From: Sclerodactyla briareus
Lineage: Eukaryota; Echinodermata; Holothuroidea; Dendrochirotida; Sclerodactylidae
DNA: 64,000 nucleotides
Direction of reading: 5' to 3'
Assembly (NCBI GenBank): GCA_026419785.1
Contig: JAODTK010005611.1
Coordinates: 62,001 to 126,000 of the forward strand
Positions within the stretch are counted from its first letter, which is position 1. The number at the start of each line of letters is the position of its first letter. A program made the position numbers and the translations under genes. Positions 34,891 to 46,815 of the stretch are shown here, piece after piece. Below the pieces are notes generated by a model. That model had not been told where the DNA came from and did no database searches. It saw only the letters and a program-made list of their open reading frames with translations.

Positions 34891-36480
34891 CAATACCGGA
34901 AAGGTCATGTACCGGAAGTCGTGAGAAGCTCATGGCTCCATTATCTTTGTTCAAGACTCCGATGAATCATCTGCGTCCAGATACGTCGAACGTTTAAGCG
35001 CGCGCACAACTATCACCTACAGACCAGACCCCGAATGAATGTGCCATGAGAGCTACACCATGGTGCATTTATAAAAACAACTGGAGGGAACGGAGGGTGT
35101 GTAATACGCCGTATAAGCCCAGGGCGATTATCATGAAACAGTGGCTATACATTGACTAATGGCTCCACCGAGATTGGAGCCGCGGAACAGGAAAGGTTCA
35201 CTGTGGTGATCTGAATATATGAAAGCGTTATAGATGACGATCCCACACGATGACGGTTCCATGGTCCCACCTGAGAGAAAACGGGCGGGCAAATAGGAAA
35301 ATTGAGTTAAAAAAAACGGCAATGGAAGAGGGGGAGGGAGGGGCAAAAAACAAGAAGGATATATAATAATAATAATTAAAAAACAAATAATAATAGGTGT
35401 GTACTCGAATCCTCAAGGTTCCCAACTTATACCGCATTGTAGTTATCATTGTTAATCCGTTTGTCAAGCGTTTCCGTACCAGCCTGGCGAACATTTACAG
35501 CCGTAGTTATCCCTAAAGCAAATCAGATTCCTCACCACCCCGGGATTCCCCACGGGAGATCGCTAACTACACCGCAGACATCGAGCAACTCATTGCTATC
35601 GAATAGTACATGAAACTCGGGAACGGACGTGAGAAAAAGTGAGCTGGGCAAACAACTTGAAAAGGAAAGAATATTACAACATTAGGACAGGCGAAATTAT
35701 GCACGTTCTTTTTGGGATACTAAAAGTTAAGCTGACTACTTATTAACAGGTTTTCAGCGAACCATAAACTATGTTGGTGCTTTGACACAATGCTCGCTGA
35801 CCATGTAACTTCGACCGGGAATACGTGACCACTTACAGGTCGTGGTCAAAGATCACTAAACAGCTAAGTCGCATTGTGTGAAACATAGGTAAAGAAAACG
35901 GCATGAAATGGTTCACGTCAAATAAGTTGGGGGGTCCATGATAAATTGTCAGTATTATCATTAATTGAGTAGTGGTACTATGGAGTGTCATTGTCGTCTG
36001 GTAGCACAGGTGAGCAAGCGCGGCGTCCATTGCACCACTCAGTGTCTGGTGTAATTCAGTATCGTCAACTAGGATATGTAATGCAATTTTTCTCCCGATA
36101 TATCGTCGAACGATATGTGCTGTCCGTGCATTATGTACACGATATTCCCTGTTTTAAATAGCAATGTCCAACGGAAACTGGATGAGTTTTTATTTAAGAG
36201 TTTAGGATTGAAGGGTTTTTGAAAACGATATTTTCCTCTAGCGATTTACATAGCATTATGTTGCCATCTTGAATGTTAGTTTAGAATTTAGAGTGTATGA
36301 GTTTTCCTAAAGCACTCTTGTGCATTGTAGCTATATACAATGACAGCCGTGGTTGAGAATAGTGTTCCGATGATGTCCCACAACAATACTTTCCTAATTA
36401 AGTAGACCCTGAATATTTTTGTTGTAACAACTTTTGTGGCGCTTGGTGGCATCACGCAATTATTCAGCTGCAGAATCCTA
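34891..36480. other. No gene recognised
   Basis: It contains a purine-rich stretch (35,310-35,350) and an AATAATAATAATT microsatellite (35,362-35,395). A plus-strand reading near 35,560 (EIANYTADIEQLIAIE) hints at coding but is too short to support. Confidence 0.4.
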
Positions 36481-36829
36481 TGAATTCTTTCCTCTTAGAA
36501 GTAGTGAACACGAACAACAAGAGTTTGTTCACTTTCCATCCCGCCAGCTACAATGCCACTGCTGGATTTGTTAAAGCAGAACAAACTGGATTGTTCATTT
36601 TTGCTAATGTAGCTCTGAAATGTTGTTCTTTCAGAAAGATCATCAACATAGTTGGAATAATCGTCATCTAACTCTTTGCCAAAAGTTGCCTGGCTCTGGA
36701 TCTGACTCCCGGGGAAATTTGCAGGTTCACTATGTTCGAAATTATGCTTTCGTTGGAATTTTTTGGAGATTTGCAGATATATAATTTTTTGGGACTGTAT
36801 AGTGTAAAGCAATCAGAAATCCAATGTTT

Positions 36830-37330
36830 ACCATTTGCCAGGCGTCTATATGGCGACCATCTTGGATTTCCAAATGGCCGCTTTAAAATTGGTGCTTCTC
36901 AATATCTCGACATCTAGGGGACTCGAGTCCTGAGTTTAATGGCTAATATTATGTAATTCTGTTGGAATTGTGGGACCTCTGTAAATCTAACACATTTTTT
37001 GAAAAAGTGTCTAGTGTACAAATCCGAAAAAACTCAATGTTGACCATTGCCGGACGCATATGTGGCGGCCAGCTTTGATTTTGCCAAAATGGTCCCGTGA
37101 TTATGAATGTTTCTAATATCTCGGAAGTCTAAAAGGTTGACCTAGACTCATGATTTTAACGGCTGAAGAACCTACGATTTTTAGTGCAAGCAATCTAGTG
37201 GTAACAAGGCTAATTGGTATTTAAGGCGGTCATCTAGGATTTTCAAAATGGGTTGTTTTTTGTCAGTTCCCTCAATTTCTAGGTACTAGTCCTAGTGTTC
37301 CAAACGCTAATCAGCTTCGTGCTATCAACT
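36830..37330 (+). repeat. Degenerate tandem repeat with GGCGACCATCTTGGATTT core
   Basis: Three units spaced about 185-200 bp apart each carry a GGCG.CCA.CTTGGATTT-like core and then AAAATGG. Examples are near 36,850 (GGCGACCATCTTGGATTTCC), 37,064 (GGCGGCCAGCTTTGATTTTG) and 37,225 (GGCGGTCATCTAGGATTTTC). Between cores are TAATATCTCG.A.TCTA and CTAGACTCATGATTTTAACG-type segments. The same core marks the arms of the 14.6-17.35 kb inverted structure. Confidence 0.65.
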
Positions 37331-37689
37331 CACTTCCGACATTTTAATCTTGCCCAGAGTGGAACAATGTAGCTTCGCCTTGAGCCGACCATGCGAGGTT
37401 CTGCAGTAGATTTTGTATCGATGTCGGGATCCTGTTCGGTATATCAGACGGGGTATGTAAGGTCCTACCACCCCCCCCCCTCCCCCACGTCCCCGGCGCT
37501 CTCCGGTGGTCGGGGTTACGGTTAGATTCGTTGCGATTGGTTTGGTTTTTGCTGTGTTGGGGTTTTACTCTGTAGTTACAGCCTCTTTTGTGTATTGTAC
37601 GGCGTATATCTTGTACTCTGTGTATAGCTACTTGTGTTCTTGCAGCTGTTTAGCTGTGTTTCTTAGTAGGTGATGCACACAGTCTATCA
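37331..37689. other. Spacer with C run
   Basis: A C-rich run (37,471-37,486) lies between the GCCATCTTGG array and the following pseudogene. Nothing else is recognised. Confidence 0.4.
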
Positions 37690-39130
37690 TTCACCACCCC
37701 AGTACCATGTAGATTGCTGCAACTGTGACAAAGACCAGGCCACAGCCAGTTCATGAACCGAGAACTTCACTACCAATGACTGAGAGTCTCTTTATTCATT
37801 CAGCTGACACAGCCGGGATGGGTTATCGACTCTGCTATATCCAGGATGAAGGACGGAGGACAGTCCCAGCAGATGCCTGGCTGGCAAATGCTACAATTCC
37901 CTGCTGTCCTGCGAGCCAGTCCTGACTCAAGTTGGAGATTACCACTACTCCCAGAGGTGACACCTAAATGGCCAACTCTACTAGGTGATCATGCAAGCAA
38001 GTCAGCTGGGGTACTTGGCAGTTGGTGACGATCATCCGACGGTCATTTCATTTGACATGGCTCTCTTTATGAGAAGGTGGTGCAGCTGTTAGATGCCAGG
38101 CGGACTTGGAAAGCACAGCTGTTCCCAGACTAGGCGAGCTACATGTCGTCATGGCTGCTCTGTGCGAGCTTCGTGCCCCATTGAAAACTCTGGCACAGAT
38201 GATTGGCCTGGATGGAGCCAATGTGTAAGGGTTCTGCCACAAGCAGATCCTGGAATGCAACCACTACAGGCGCGCTCTCCGTGCCCAATCTACTGCAATG
38301 TACAATATGAGATTCACACAACTGGAAGACGCCTGCCTGGGAGCAACAGGGGGAGTGGAAGCGGCCGCCGGAGGGGACAAATGCACAAAGGCCAGATCCG
38401 TGAAAGAAGCCAACACCATGCTCTTTCAAGCCCTGGCGACTGCTGAAGTATTGAAGGCCTTCACGGACTGGGAAGACTGATAATCAAGAATGCCCCGTCC
38501 CAATCATGGTGAACTACATACACTGAGTGGAGACGATCCTGTTCGGAATGCCCTCTCCTCGAAGCTGAAAGCACCTGAGCGAGATGATCTTTGCTATGAA
38601 CCCATCAAGTAACAACGACACTGCCTCCCGATACACATCGCAAACATATGTATGCCTGAAACCAACCACTCTAACACCTGGAAGGAACTAGAAGCTGGAA
38701 AACACCTCCGTCACCAAGAACTAGATCCCGTTCATATCTGTTGGAGGCGGACGAGTCATTGAACATCTGACAAGCAACTGAAGGTTCGTGCTGGACTCAT
38801 TGGTATCTCCAACAACGCCAACGCCAGACTAGGTTTGTCTGACTGCACCCAGAAATGTTATGCTTGCCAAAAGAGTTTGGGAGTCAGTTCGACGCGGAAG
38901 TTGGCAAGGCCACAGAGCAACCATGACTTGGCCAAGTGCAGTAGAGAAGGAGCTTGCCGCACTCGACAAAATCAATGCTGTGATCCTGAGTCAGTAACCC
39001 CACCCGTTTGCCACTGAAGGTGATCAGCTGCACAATCTGATCACTCATGCCTACATTCCAGACAAGCACGTGCCTCAGATCCTGAATATTGATGCCACTG
39101 GGCAGAGGTTGTAAGAAGAGTACGTGTCAG
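37690..39130 (+). pseudogene. Truncated copy of a multi-copy aquatic-invertebrate protein family
   Basis: Pieces in consecutive order across the three plus frames: QASQLGYLAVGDDHPTVISF and VVQLLDARRTWKAQLFP (about 38,000-38,130), LGELHVVMAALCEL (about 38,140), ANVYGSATT-type text then ILECNHYRRALRAQSTAMYN (about 38,250-38,300), ANTMLFQALATAEVLKAFTD (about 38,410), VPIMVNYIHTVETILFG, KVRAGLIGISNNANARL (about 38,790), and HAYIPDKHVPQILNIDATGQ (about 39,050-39,110). I recognise this order from an uncharacterised family abundant in marine invertebrate genomes, probably spread by a mobile element. Its C-terminal half is missing: homology stops at LYEEYVS, where GGTCA satellite DNA starts. The N-terminus is also missing. 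At least six frameshifts or stops are present. Confidence 0.65.
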
Positions 39131-40150
39131 TCCCAGTGCCGAGGAGACAATGTCGAACGTGAATTTATCAAGTTTTCCCAAGCTGTTTCACCCTTCGATA
39201 ACTGGAGAGATATGTGATAGAGGTGTTCTAGTACTCAGTGCAATTGACTTGTTAGTTTGTTGCAACAGAGCGAGTCTGGTCGTCAGGAAGAATTGAACCA
39301 GAAAATCACAATGTCCTTAGGTCAATTGGTCACAAGCTCTGAGGAAATCAGCAGTAGGGGGTCACCAGATGTGGTATAACCAAGACGAAACAATTCTTCA
39401 TTACGCCGACTCCTTACACTGTTTTCGTTTGTAAGGTATAATATAGATTTGAAAATCATCTGTGTTTTTAGAGATGTTTTCATCACCACACACCTTTTAC
39501 AGAGGACATAACTAGAGATAGGTTGTGATAGAATGTTTTAGTACATTGGTGCGTTGACTTTTGGTTTGTCACAAGGAGACGAGCTTGGTTGCCAAAAACG
39601 ACACCCGAAAGTCGACAAGGTCATTAGGTCAAATGAGGCTAAAAGGTCAAAAGGAGTCAACGTAAGATCACCAGGACGAACGAAACTTTCTATAACGACA
39701 TCGCTCTGAAAAATGTCGTTACCAAGATATAGAAGGTTTGCCCTATATGGTGACCTTCAATGGACATTGACCTACACCAAAAAAAATAAAAAATAATAAG
39801 TTATCCTCGCCATATGTGCCACTCATATACGCAATATGACGTGCTGACAATGTTTTCGGACTTCACTCGTCGTGACTTCCAATGACCTCCTGACCTTGAA
39901 ATGGTACTCAGAAGAAGAGTTCATCCTCCTACTGATCAACCCAGTGCCAAGTCGAACTTGATACATGCTCCGTCTTCTTATACCGTGCTGACAAGTGGTG
40001 TCACACACACACCACACGCGCGCGCGCGCACACACATACACATACGCACGGTGCATGAGTGCAATAGATTCCTTTTGCCTTCAGCAAGGATTCAAACTTT
40101 CGTATCGGTTCCTTATACTTATACTGCTTTGGATCGTCAAAACTTTTGAT
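39131..40150. repeat. R4 GGTCA-type satellite with purine/pyrimidine alternating tract
   Basis: Two diverged R4-like units (about 39,190 and 39,500) share GATA.CTAGAGATA.GT.ATAGA.GTTTTAGTAC. They are followed by GGTCA-rich text (39,610-39,700) and ATGACCTCCTGACCTTGAAA. The tract CACACCACACGCGCGCGCGC at about 40,006-40,046 is a Z-DNA-prone sequence and part of the family's usual CA/GT end. Confidence 0.6.
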
Positions 40151-40377
40151 GCGTGACCACGGTGCACGGCGGTGCTAGAGTCTCTCCAAAGAATGTTGTA
40201 TTTATGAAAGAGAGGGTATTGTCGTATTGGTATTCGAGGGAACAGTTGGTGGGTCAACAATCCAGGGTGGTCAAAATGTTTAAAAGGGGCTGAGGAGTGG
40301 GTAGAACCTCACACAGGAGGAAAGAGCTTCCCTTGAAGAATCCAACCGAATCTATCAGAGCTGACCAATCAAAAGCT

Positions 40378-40443
40378 ATGGCTACCGACATCGTCCACAC
40401 CAAAGACTTCAACATGAGCATCGAACAACCACCAGCGTACACG
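40378..40443 (+). CDS. Candidate membrane-protein gene, first coding exon
   Basis: The frame MATDIVHTKDFNMSIEQPPA-YT ends exactly at a GTAAGC donor in phase 0. The likely start is the ATG at 40,378; a second in-frame ATG is at 40,414. QPPAY is a PPxY-type motif, a known docking site for WW domains, here in the predicted cytoplasmic tail. The next plausible exon begins 365 bp downstream. This exon lies outside recognisable repeats. Confidence 0.45.
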
Positions 40444-40808
40444 GTAAGCCTAATTACTTTGCTTCCATCCTTCCTAAGAATCAATGACTGTGTTCACGCA
40501 ATGATTTCACACATAGAGGCTTTCATTAACCTGACATTAAATAAATGACAAATGGCTGAACCCCATAACAGTCACGTTACCATTGTGCTGCGAATGCCTA
40601 CTGTTCTTTCCCATGCCCCCTTCCTCTCAAGTTTATTGGTCATGTAAATATGACTTGACGATGGCACGTTCCATTTATTGCATAATGGACTCGAACCCCC
40701 CGTCCAAATTCAGTGATTCGATCGAGTGCACTAATAGGCCACGTCACGGAATACTTCGGAATCCCGAATCCCGATATTACTATTATTTTTGTTTTCATTA
40801 TTCCACAG

Positions 40809-40981
40809 AGCAAGCACAAGAGCCGATGGTACATCGTCGCTATTACTGTGGTAGTTGTCACCATACTGACAGGGGTTCTTTGTTGCGTTGTATCTCCTAC
40901 TGTCGACGCCCAGTTTCAACCGTCATTAACTCCATAAGCAACGAGGTTACCGGCGATGCGGAACCGAAAATTGTTGAGAGG
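40809..40981 (+). CDS. Candidate type II membrane-protein gene, transmembrane exon
   Basis: The acceptor TTCATTATTCCACAG and the donor AGG/GTGAGT bound 173 bp; with one base restored it is 58 codons, phase 0 at both ends. The frame starts SKHKSRWYIVAITVVVVTIL then TGVLCCVVSPTVDAQFQ. After one shift it continues INSISNEVTGDAEPKIVER. A basic KHKSR segment before a 20-residue hydrophobic helix predicts a cytoplasmic N-terminus and a lumenal or extracellular C-terminus (type II). A short N-tail, a single helix and an extracellular linker with later small exons is the plan of BRICHOS-type proteins. I offer that only as a possibility, because the BRICHOS cysteines are not seen. Confidence 0.55.
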
Positions 40982-41034
40982 GTGAGTAAACGAAAAGTGG
41001 CAAATATAATATAGGGTGTATATTTTTGTGGTCA

Positions 41035-41330
41035 CGTTGCATCATTACGTGTGTAATCTCAAAATCAAACGAGACTTACCTGTAAGTGAAGTTGATTGGA
41101 TATTATAACTGACCATCAATGCAACGTTGAGGGATTACATGAATGCATTCAACCGGTCTGACTGACTTCAGTTTTTGAAGATATGGCAGCGACAACAAAC
41201 CAGCATAGCAGAAAGGCGGGTATTACTTAATTAACAGAGGAGGGCCGGTAATCCCTCCCGTTGCATTGATGGTCACCTTACAGGTAAGTCTCGTTTAATT
41301 TTGAGATCATACTTCCCATCATGCAACAGC
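41035..41330. mobile_element. MITE with about 80-bp inverted repeats carrying splice consensus
   Basis: The left arm (GTTGCATCATTA...AATCTCAAAATCAAACGAGA...CTTACCTGTAAG...GACCATCAATGCAACG...GAGGGATTAC) is the inverse of the right arm (GGTAATCCCTC..CGTTGCATTGATGGTCA..CTTACAGGTAAG..CTCGTTTAATTTTGAGATCA..CATCATGCAAC). It lies in the intron just after the transmembrane exon. Each arm contains CAGGTAAGT reading outward, the full 5' splice consensus, preceded by TTACAG. A solo end (GTTGCATGATGGGAAGTTCA) occurs at 46,302-46,322. No coding capacity. Confidence 0.7.
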
Positions 41331-41849
41331 TCGCGATTCCATGAGATTTCAAAGATGGCGCTGACCATGTTAAAAACATACACATGAAAATGGTTGAATG
41401 AGTTCCTCTTGTATTTTATTTCGACCATTTGACTTCTCAACAGATACAACTTGGCACTGATCATGCCGAAAAGAAAGTACTTTTACCATCACCTATTAAC
41501 AACATGAAGAGGATACACATTTTTTAATTATACACATAATATCAATTAATCCACATACTTAATTTCCCGAGCGATCCTGTACTTTCCCTAATAAGAACTT
41601 AGAACACTTGTAGCAAATGCTGATTGAAGACTTTATGAACTGTCTTTTATGGAAACTGGGTTGCGATTTCTTCCCCCGAACTCCAGCCCCAGTCCCCAAG
41701 ATTAGTAATCTATTGGAACTACTACTGCCCGCGCTGAACAGCAGCTGCTCGAGTGCGTTAGCTTTATATTAACTATATCTATCCGGCAGCCTGCATTACT
41801 TCCTTAGTCATCTTGCTAATGTACTCTTAGACACTCTTCGATGGGGTTT

Positions 41850-44800
41850 AACATAAATGATAAATGATGCGCTCTGCTTCCCGCAGCTTGCTGGTAACAT
41901 CTAAATACCTTTTCAAAACATAAATACCTCAAACGTCATCGTGAGGAAAATCTTCCAACATAACTTGCAGTTGCTTTCTGCCATGTTTAGACTGTTTCGA
42001 TTCTCTTTTTAACTGGGAAAATGTATGAACGTTCTGTTTGCTGTAAAAATCGCAAGCGAAGCGCATGGATAGTCTGCATCTTCTTTGTGCTGAACCCAGT
42101 GTTATAAGCATAAGTAATTTGAAGGTGAGGTCCCTCAAGGATAACTAATGGACAGGATGTGTTTACGTAGGTGACCAAGTACGACGGATACGTCCCAAAT
42201 ATTGGCATAGCGAGTTTGTGGTGATCGAAAGCGCACAGAACCCCCGTTCTAAAACGAGATACCAACCAGAGCTTTGATCCTATTGTCAGCCTCTCATTGT
42301 ACGAAACTAGGGCTGAAATAGTACTCCTTTGCCGTGTCCTAAGCATGATACCCTACACCGAACCGGCATCGAACAGGGCCGTTAGGAATTCTATACTTTT
42401 CTACAAAGGGGAAAACGAGCAAAATCCTTCGGATTCACAAAATGCGGCCCAGCGTCCTGGTAAGAGGTATACTGTTTCCTGATGCTTGTCACCATGAGGA
42501 GAGTATAATTATTCTGTTGTTTGCATGACACGAAAATCCTTCCTGTGCGAGGGAATTCCGGATAAGAGGCAAGCCCCAAGCCTGAGGCTCTTGGTCATTG
42601 GATGAACCTCGTTGCTTCACGGAAGTGTGAGTAGGGTCTTGAACTGTGGCAGGATCCTTGGCATATCCATGGTCTGGTCTAGAGGTTCGGAGGACCAGAC
42701 TTGTGTCGGCATTTCGGAATCTAGATCCCCCTTGCTAGATCCTGGCGATTTTCTGGAGTAAAGAAATGCGGTGACCAGTTTAGAGAAAGCATCACCCTTT
42801 CAGCCTGTAACCTCTTGGTTCCAAGAAGCAAAAGAAGCAAGGTTTCAAGTTGTTTGTTTTAGAACTTGTAGGCACAAACAGGAGGGGCAGGTCAATGTCT
42901 GGTAATCCACCATCCCCACATATGGTGTAATTTGGGGAAAAATGTGGTGATTCAACATCCACTCTGTATTTTGTTAAATTTCCGTGATAACTTATCAGCT
43001 GTTGTATTGCTTTTACCAGGAGAAAACTGCAGGAGAGCCAACCTCTCCTCTCTCCATACACCTATTCCATAAACAACCCAACCACAGTCAAACAAAGTTT
43101 TGTCACCTTGTTGCACTCAGAAGAGTTGTCCCACCCATACATTTATATATAACGATCGCCTGTGGGTGGAGTTTAATCATCTTCTCCCGTGTTCTATTTC
43201 GGAAACTTTGGACCTACTTCCTTGAGGCCCATACATATGGCCGTAACCCACCCGTCCACAATCTTGATGTGAATAAACTTTCAACTGGAAGACATCCCCA
43301 GCCGATTTAGCAATCGACTTGCTCCACAACATTCCCTCCAGCCTGTTTGTGAAGCATCAGTATACACATACCAGCAATTCACTGTTCTTTAATCATGATC
43401 GGCATGTATGAGAAGGGTAGATTGATATTCACCACTCTATTCAGTGACTTCGACTTTGCCCTTTTTCAGGAACGTCAACCTCACTATCGGAACAAACTTA
43501 GTGTTGTTTCAGAGCCTCAATGTTGTCATTCTATACAACGATGAAGATTTCCCAATTGACACCCTACCAACATGAACGATCATACCAATAATCCGACTAG
43601 TTCCCGAATTTTTTACAACTTTTCCGAACTCGAAATTTACGCATTTCCTGTAAACCGAAATACTTTTTCCCTTTGGCGTCTGCATATTCTTTGAATCGAG
43701 AAGGAACCTAAGAAGCACAAACGTTTGGGTTGGCGTTTTAAACCACTTTTCTTGGTGCACACGGAATCAAGCTCGAAAGAGGTTCATGGCAATCTTGATA
43801 GTATTTATAAAACACCTTGATAAGAACCAAAAAATGATTCATCATGTGCCGCAATCAAGAATGACCCTGATAGCATAAACGCGCAAAAACTGGTTTGGGC
43901 AGCTTAGTAAAAATCCCGGGTGCTGATGCCAACCCATTTGGTAAACATGTATTTTGATATAAATTTCCTTCCACTGCGTCTCAAAAACTTCCTGCGTAAA
44001 GGCAGAGGAACCTGAGTAAAAGCATCCCTTAAACTTCTATAGACGCCATGTAGCAATTTCTGTCATTACCCACCGCACATGCTCTGTATGCTATCCATTT
44101 TGAAATGATGGTACTGTACATGGGAATTAAAATTTCTTCCAAATAAATAATTCGGTAAGTACCATCTTTTTTAGCTCTAAAAACATCGTTGTCTACAGCT
44201 TTCCAATTTCGTTATCGATCAAGTCTTGTTCTCACTTTCAAGAAGTGACTTTTTACTACACATAGTATTTGTTCACGAGGCACATCACAACTCTGTAATT
44301 CAATATTATGCCAGCAACTATCGTAAAATAAGGTACCACGTCCGCGTCCACGATAGGAGGACCACCTCTTCTGCAGGTCCCATGCTCAAACTGCGCGATG
44401 GAGATCCCTGCCTACTGACTTTCTGTGCGTCTGACAGCTCTGTCACAGTGTGCGAAACATCGTCCCCAAACAACTGCCCTGTTATGGGCACTGATTTTGC
44501 ACATAGCCACCGGAACTCGCGCTTCAACTCTGCCTAATTAGTTCTCCCGAACAAATCAGGCTTCTATTCTCCGCTGTAAGAAAGCCAATGCGTCCGTTAC
44601 CTTTGTCACTAGTAATGTTTTCTCCAGGGTTTGGGAGTTGACCACGTCATTCAGGAGATCCGTGAGGGCTATCATGCCCTTTATGTTGTAGAGTTGTAGC
44701 GTAGCTTCTGCAATTTAATATCATTAGCCTTGGTATGAAGTGGGCAGATTCGGGCCAGAAATTCGTGAACTTTAGTTGTTCCTCAAGGAAGTTGAACGTT

Positions 44801-45250
44801 CGACGACAATATGGACAGTTTTTATTTCATTTTGGCTTCAACAAGCCCTTCTGAGCACAATCTCTGCACTAAGTTCGCTAGGTTTTCCGGTACTGGAGCC
44901 CAACTAGTCCTCTTATCCAGCTCGGCCATTACCTATCAAGCATGATATCAGCTTTTATTACACTCGACTGGAAACCCAGGAGCCAGTCTCTGTGTCTCTC
45001 TGGAGTTTTTAGTATGTCACTTAATTGTTGATCCAGATTATCAGTCTGCTCCACATCAACCACATCTTGGGAAGGTGCCGCAGTCGATTGCAGCCCACCT
45101 TTCTTCAAGATTTTGAAGTTGCTCATTTCAGGCTCAGAATTGGTTGCCTTTAGTCTTCCAAGCCGAAGGGCCTGGCACCCTTCATCAACTATCAGCTATA
45201 ATTCTGTATCAGCCACTTCCGTTTCCTCTGTATAAGGAGGCCTCCACATT
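41850..45250 (-). mobile_element. DIRS-like tyrosine-recombinase retroelement, degenerate
   Basis: On the minus strand the order is gag-like, RT, then recombinase. Gag-like: NFKILKKGGLQSTAAPSQDV..DQQLSDILKTPERHRDWLLG (45,126-44,930) and GQLFGDDVSHTVTELSDAQK (about 44,480), with QLFGDDV typical of DIRS gag ends. RT/RNase H border: HQEKWFKTPTQTFVLLRFLL...TSRIIGMIVHVGRVSIG (43,760-43,560), matching P.KS...PTQ...LGF and IG.L.A..P in DIRS RTs. Recombinase: KSIEFLTALFDAGSVYGIML (about 42,370) and SPQTRYANIWDVSVVLGHLR (about 42,180), the RP..PRY..IWDV..VL.fL block of DIRS recombinases. Many shifts, so inactive. It lies antisense within an intron of the membrane-protein candidate. Terminal repeats were not identified. 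Confidence 0.75.
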
Positions 45251-46696
45251 TTCATAGGAGTCCATGATCGATCATATGTAAGGCCTTGCAACCCGTAAAT
45301 GTAATGTTGCAATTACCACATCTCTTTGAGCTCATAACTATATACAATGTTGGCCTGTAATGGCCAAGGCCCAGTGACTCGTTCTTTGATGAGGCCGAGG
45401 CCATAAATCACTGTTATAAATTGTTTAAAACCGGGGGGCCAATACCTGGGGGGACTATACTTTTTACCCGCAAAAAAGGCCGGAGCCAGAGAGGCGTGGG
45501 CTAACTAAGTCCCAATAAGGGAGAATAGCCGCCGGAGGCCATTCCGATGATCACTCTATTAATAACAGTCGCTGATGAGAAGTGTGTTTGCTAATAATCA
45601 GATATTATTAAATGATTCCATGTCGACTCAAATTGAGGATCAAGACCGGAAGCCCACTTACAACAAAAAAACGTGGAAGCCATGCTACGTGCATACCCGT
45701 GTAATGAATCAAAATAGCTAGGCTATCGATTTGCATACTGTCACCCTTGCTTTCAAGAATAGGCCTACGCCCTAAAACGGGCAGAAGCACAGCAGTTTGT
45801 TTCGTAAAACTTTTCACGCTGCACCAAACGCAATAAGAACAAAGTTACTTACGAACCCCAGAAGCCGGTTCAACAGCAAACCCTCTGTCTCCAACTCCGT
45901 GAAACTATCGTTTCAATAGCAAACCCGCAAGTACAAGTGCCAAAAATAGTAGAGAACAGAGCTGAAACAATTTGCGATTGGTGGATATAAAAAATAGCTG
46001 TCAGTACTTTAGAATTGCGATGGTAAGCTGTCAGTAAGCTGTAGAATTGCGAATTGGTATAGCTGTCATTAGCTGTAGACACGCCAATATAGACAAAAGG
46101 CGCGGATTTATCGTAGAAGATCCTTGAATATGAGTTGAATTTTGATGAAAGATGTTGAAGGCGAGACGCTGACCCGAAACCGCAACCACCAGCTTCACAC
46201 TCCCACACAGAGCAGAAGCCTGGAATGTGTTCTCTCTGTGGACCGAATTGAACACTGAAATCAGATCGGTTTGAATGCATCCTCCATGAACCACTAACTG
46301 TTGCATGATGGGAAGTTCATCATACTCTGATGCCATGTTTTGAAATCAAGGTCGGCACGATTATTGTATTCCGTCAATCCTGTGAGACAGGACTATAGAT
46401 TATGCCCTGCCCCTTTTGAAAGAAGAGTCTTTTAAAACGTATCCTCTCACAACACCCATTCACGTTCATTTTAAAACCTCGACAAACTGCACACAACGCG
46501 ACTACGTGACGACATGCAAACAACGGCGGCGACAAATCACGAAAATCGACCTTTAAACCCCTTACCACTTCGTCTTTTGACAGGTAACACGTCCACTCAA
46601 CAGAAACGCGGCAAGTTAGCCCCAAAGTGAACGGGGTTGTGAATGCCTCTCTATATTCACTAAACAGTTCATTGCTTTTTATTGTTCATCCAACAG
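45251..46696. other. Intron-like region, no gene recognised
   Basis: Repeated TAGCTGTCA / GAATTGCGA motifs lie at 46,010-46,065, and a fragment of the splice-consensus MITE end is at 46,302-46,322. Minus-strand frames at 45,870-46,336 are unsupported. It may include DIRS terminal sequence (45,350-45,560), but no matching repeat is visible. Confidence 0.4.
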
Positions 46697-46815
46697 GAGA
46701 TGAACGTTCACTACTCTGCAGATGGAGCAGAACATTTCGAGAGGATGACTTCCGACGAGACTGCCTCACGTGAAGAATGTCGGAGATGTATCACTGTTGA
46801 TTGACCCACAAAATG
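46697..46815 (+). CDS. Candidate membrane-protein gene, extracellular exon (tentative)
   Basis: The acceptor TTTATTGTTCATCCAACAG is followed by EMNVHYSADGAEHFERMTSD-ETAS. After a one-base shift it continues VKNVGDVSLLIDPQN and ends at a GTGAGC donor. The exon enters in phase 0, compatible with the transmembrane exon's donor. The composition is soluble and extracellular-like. It could belong to the gene starting at 40,378. The 5.7-kb intron between them contains the MITE and the DIRS element. Confidence 0.4.
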
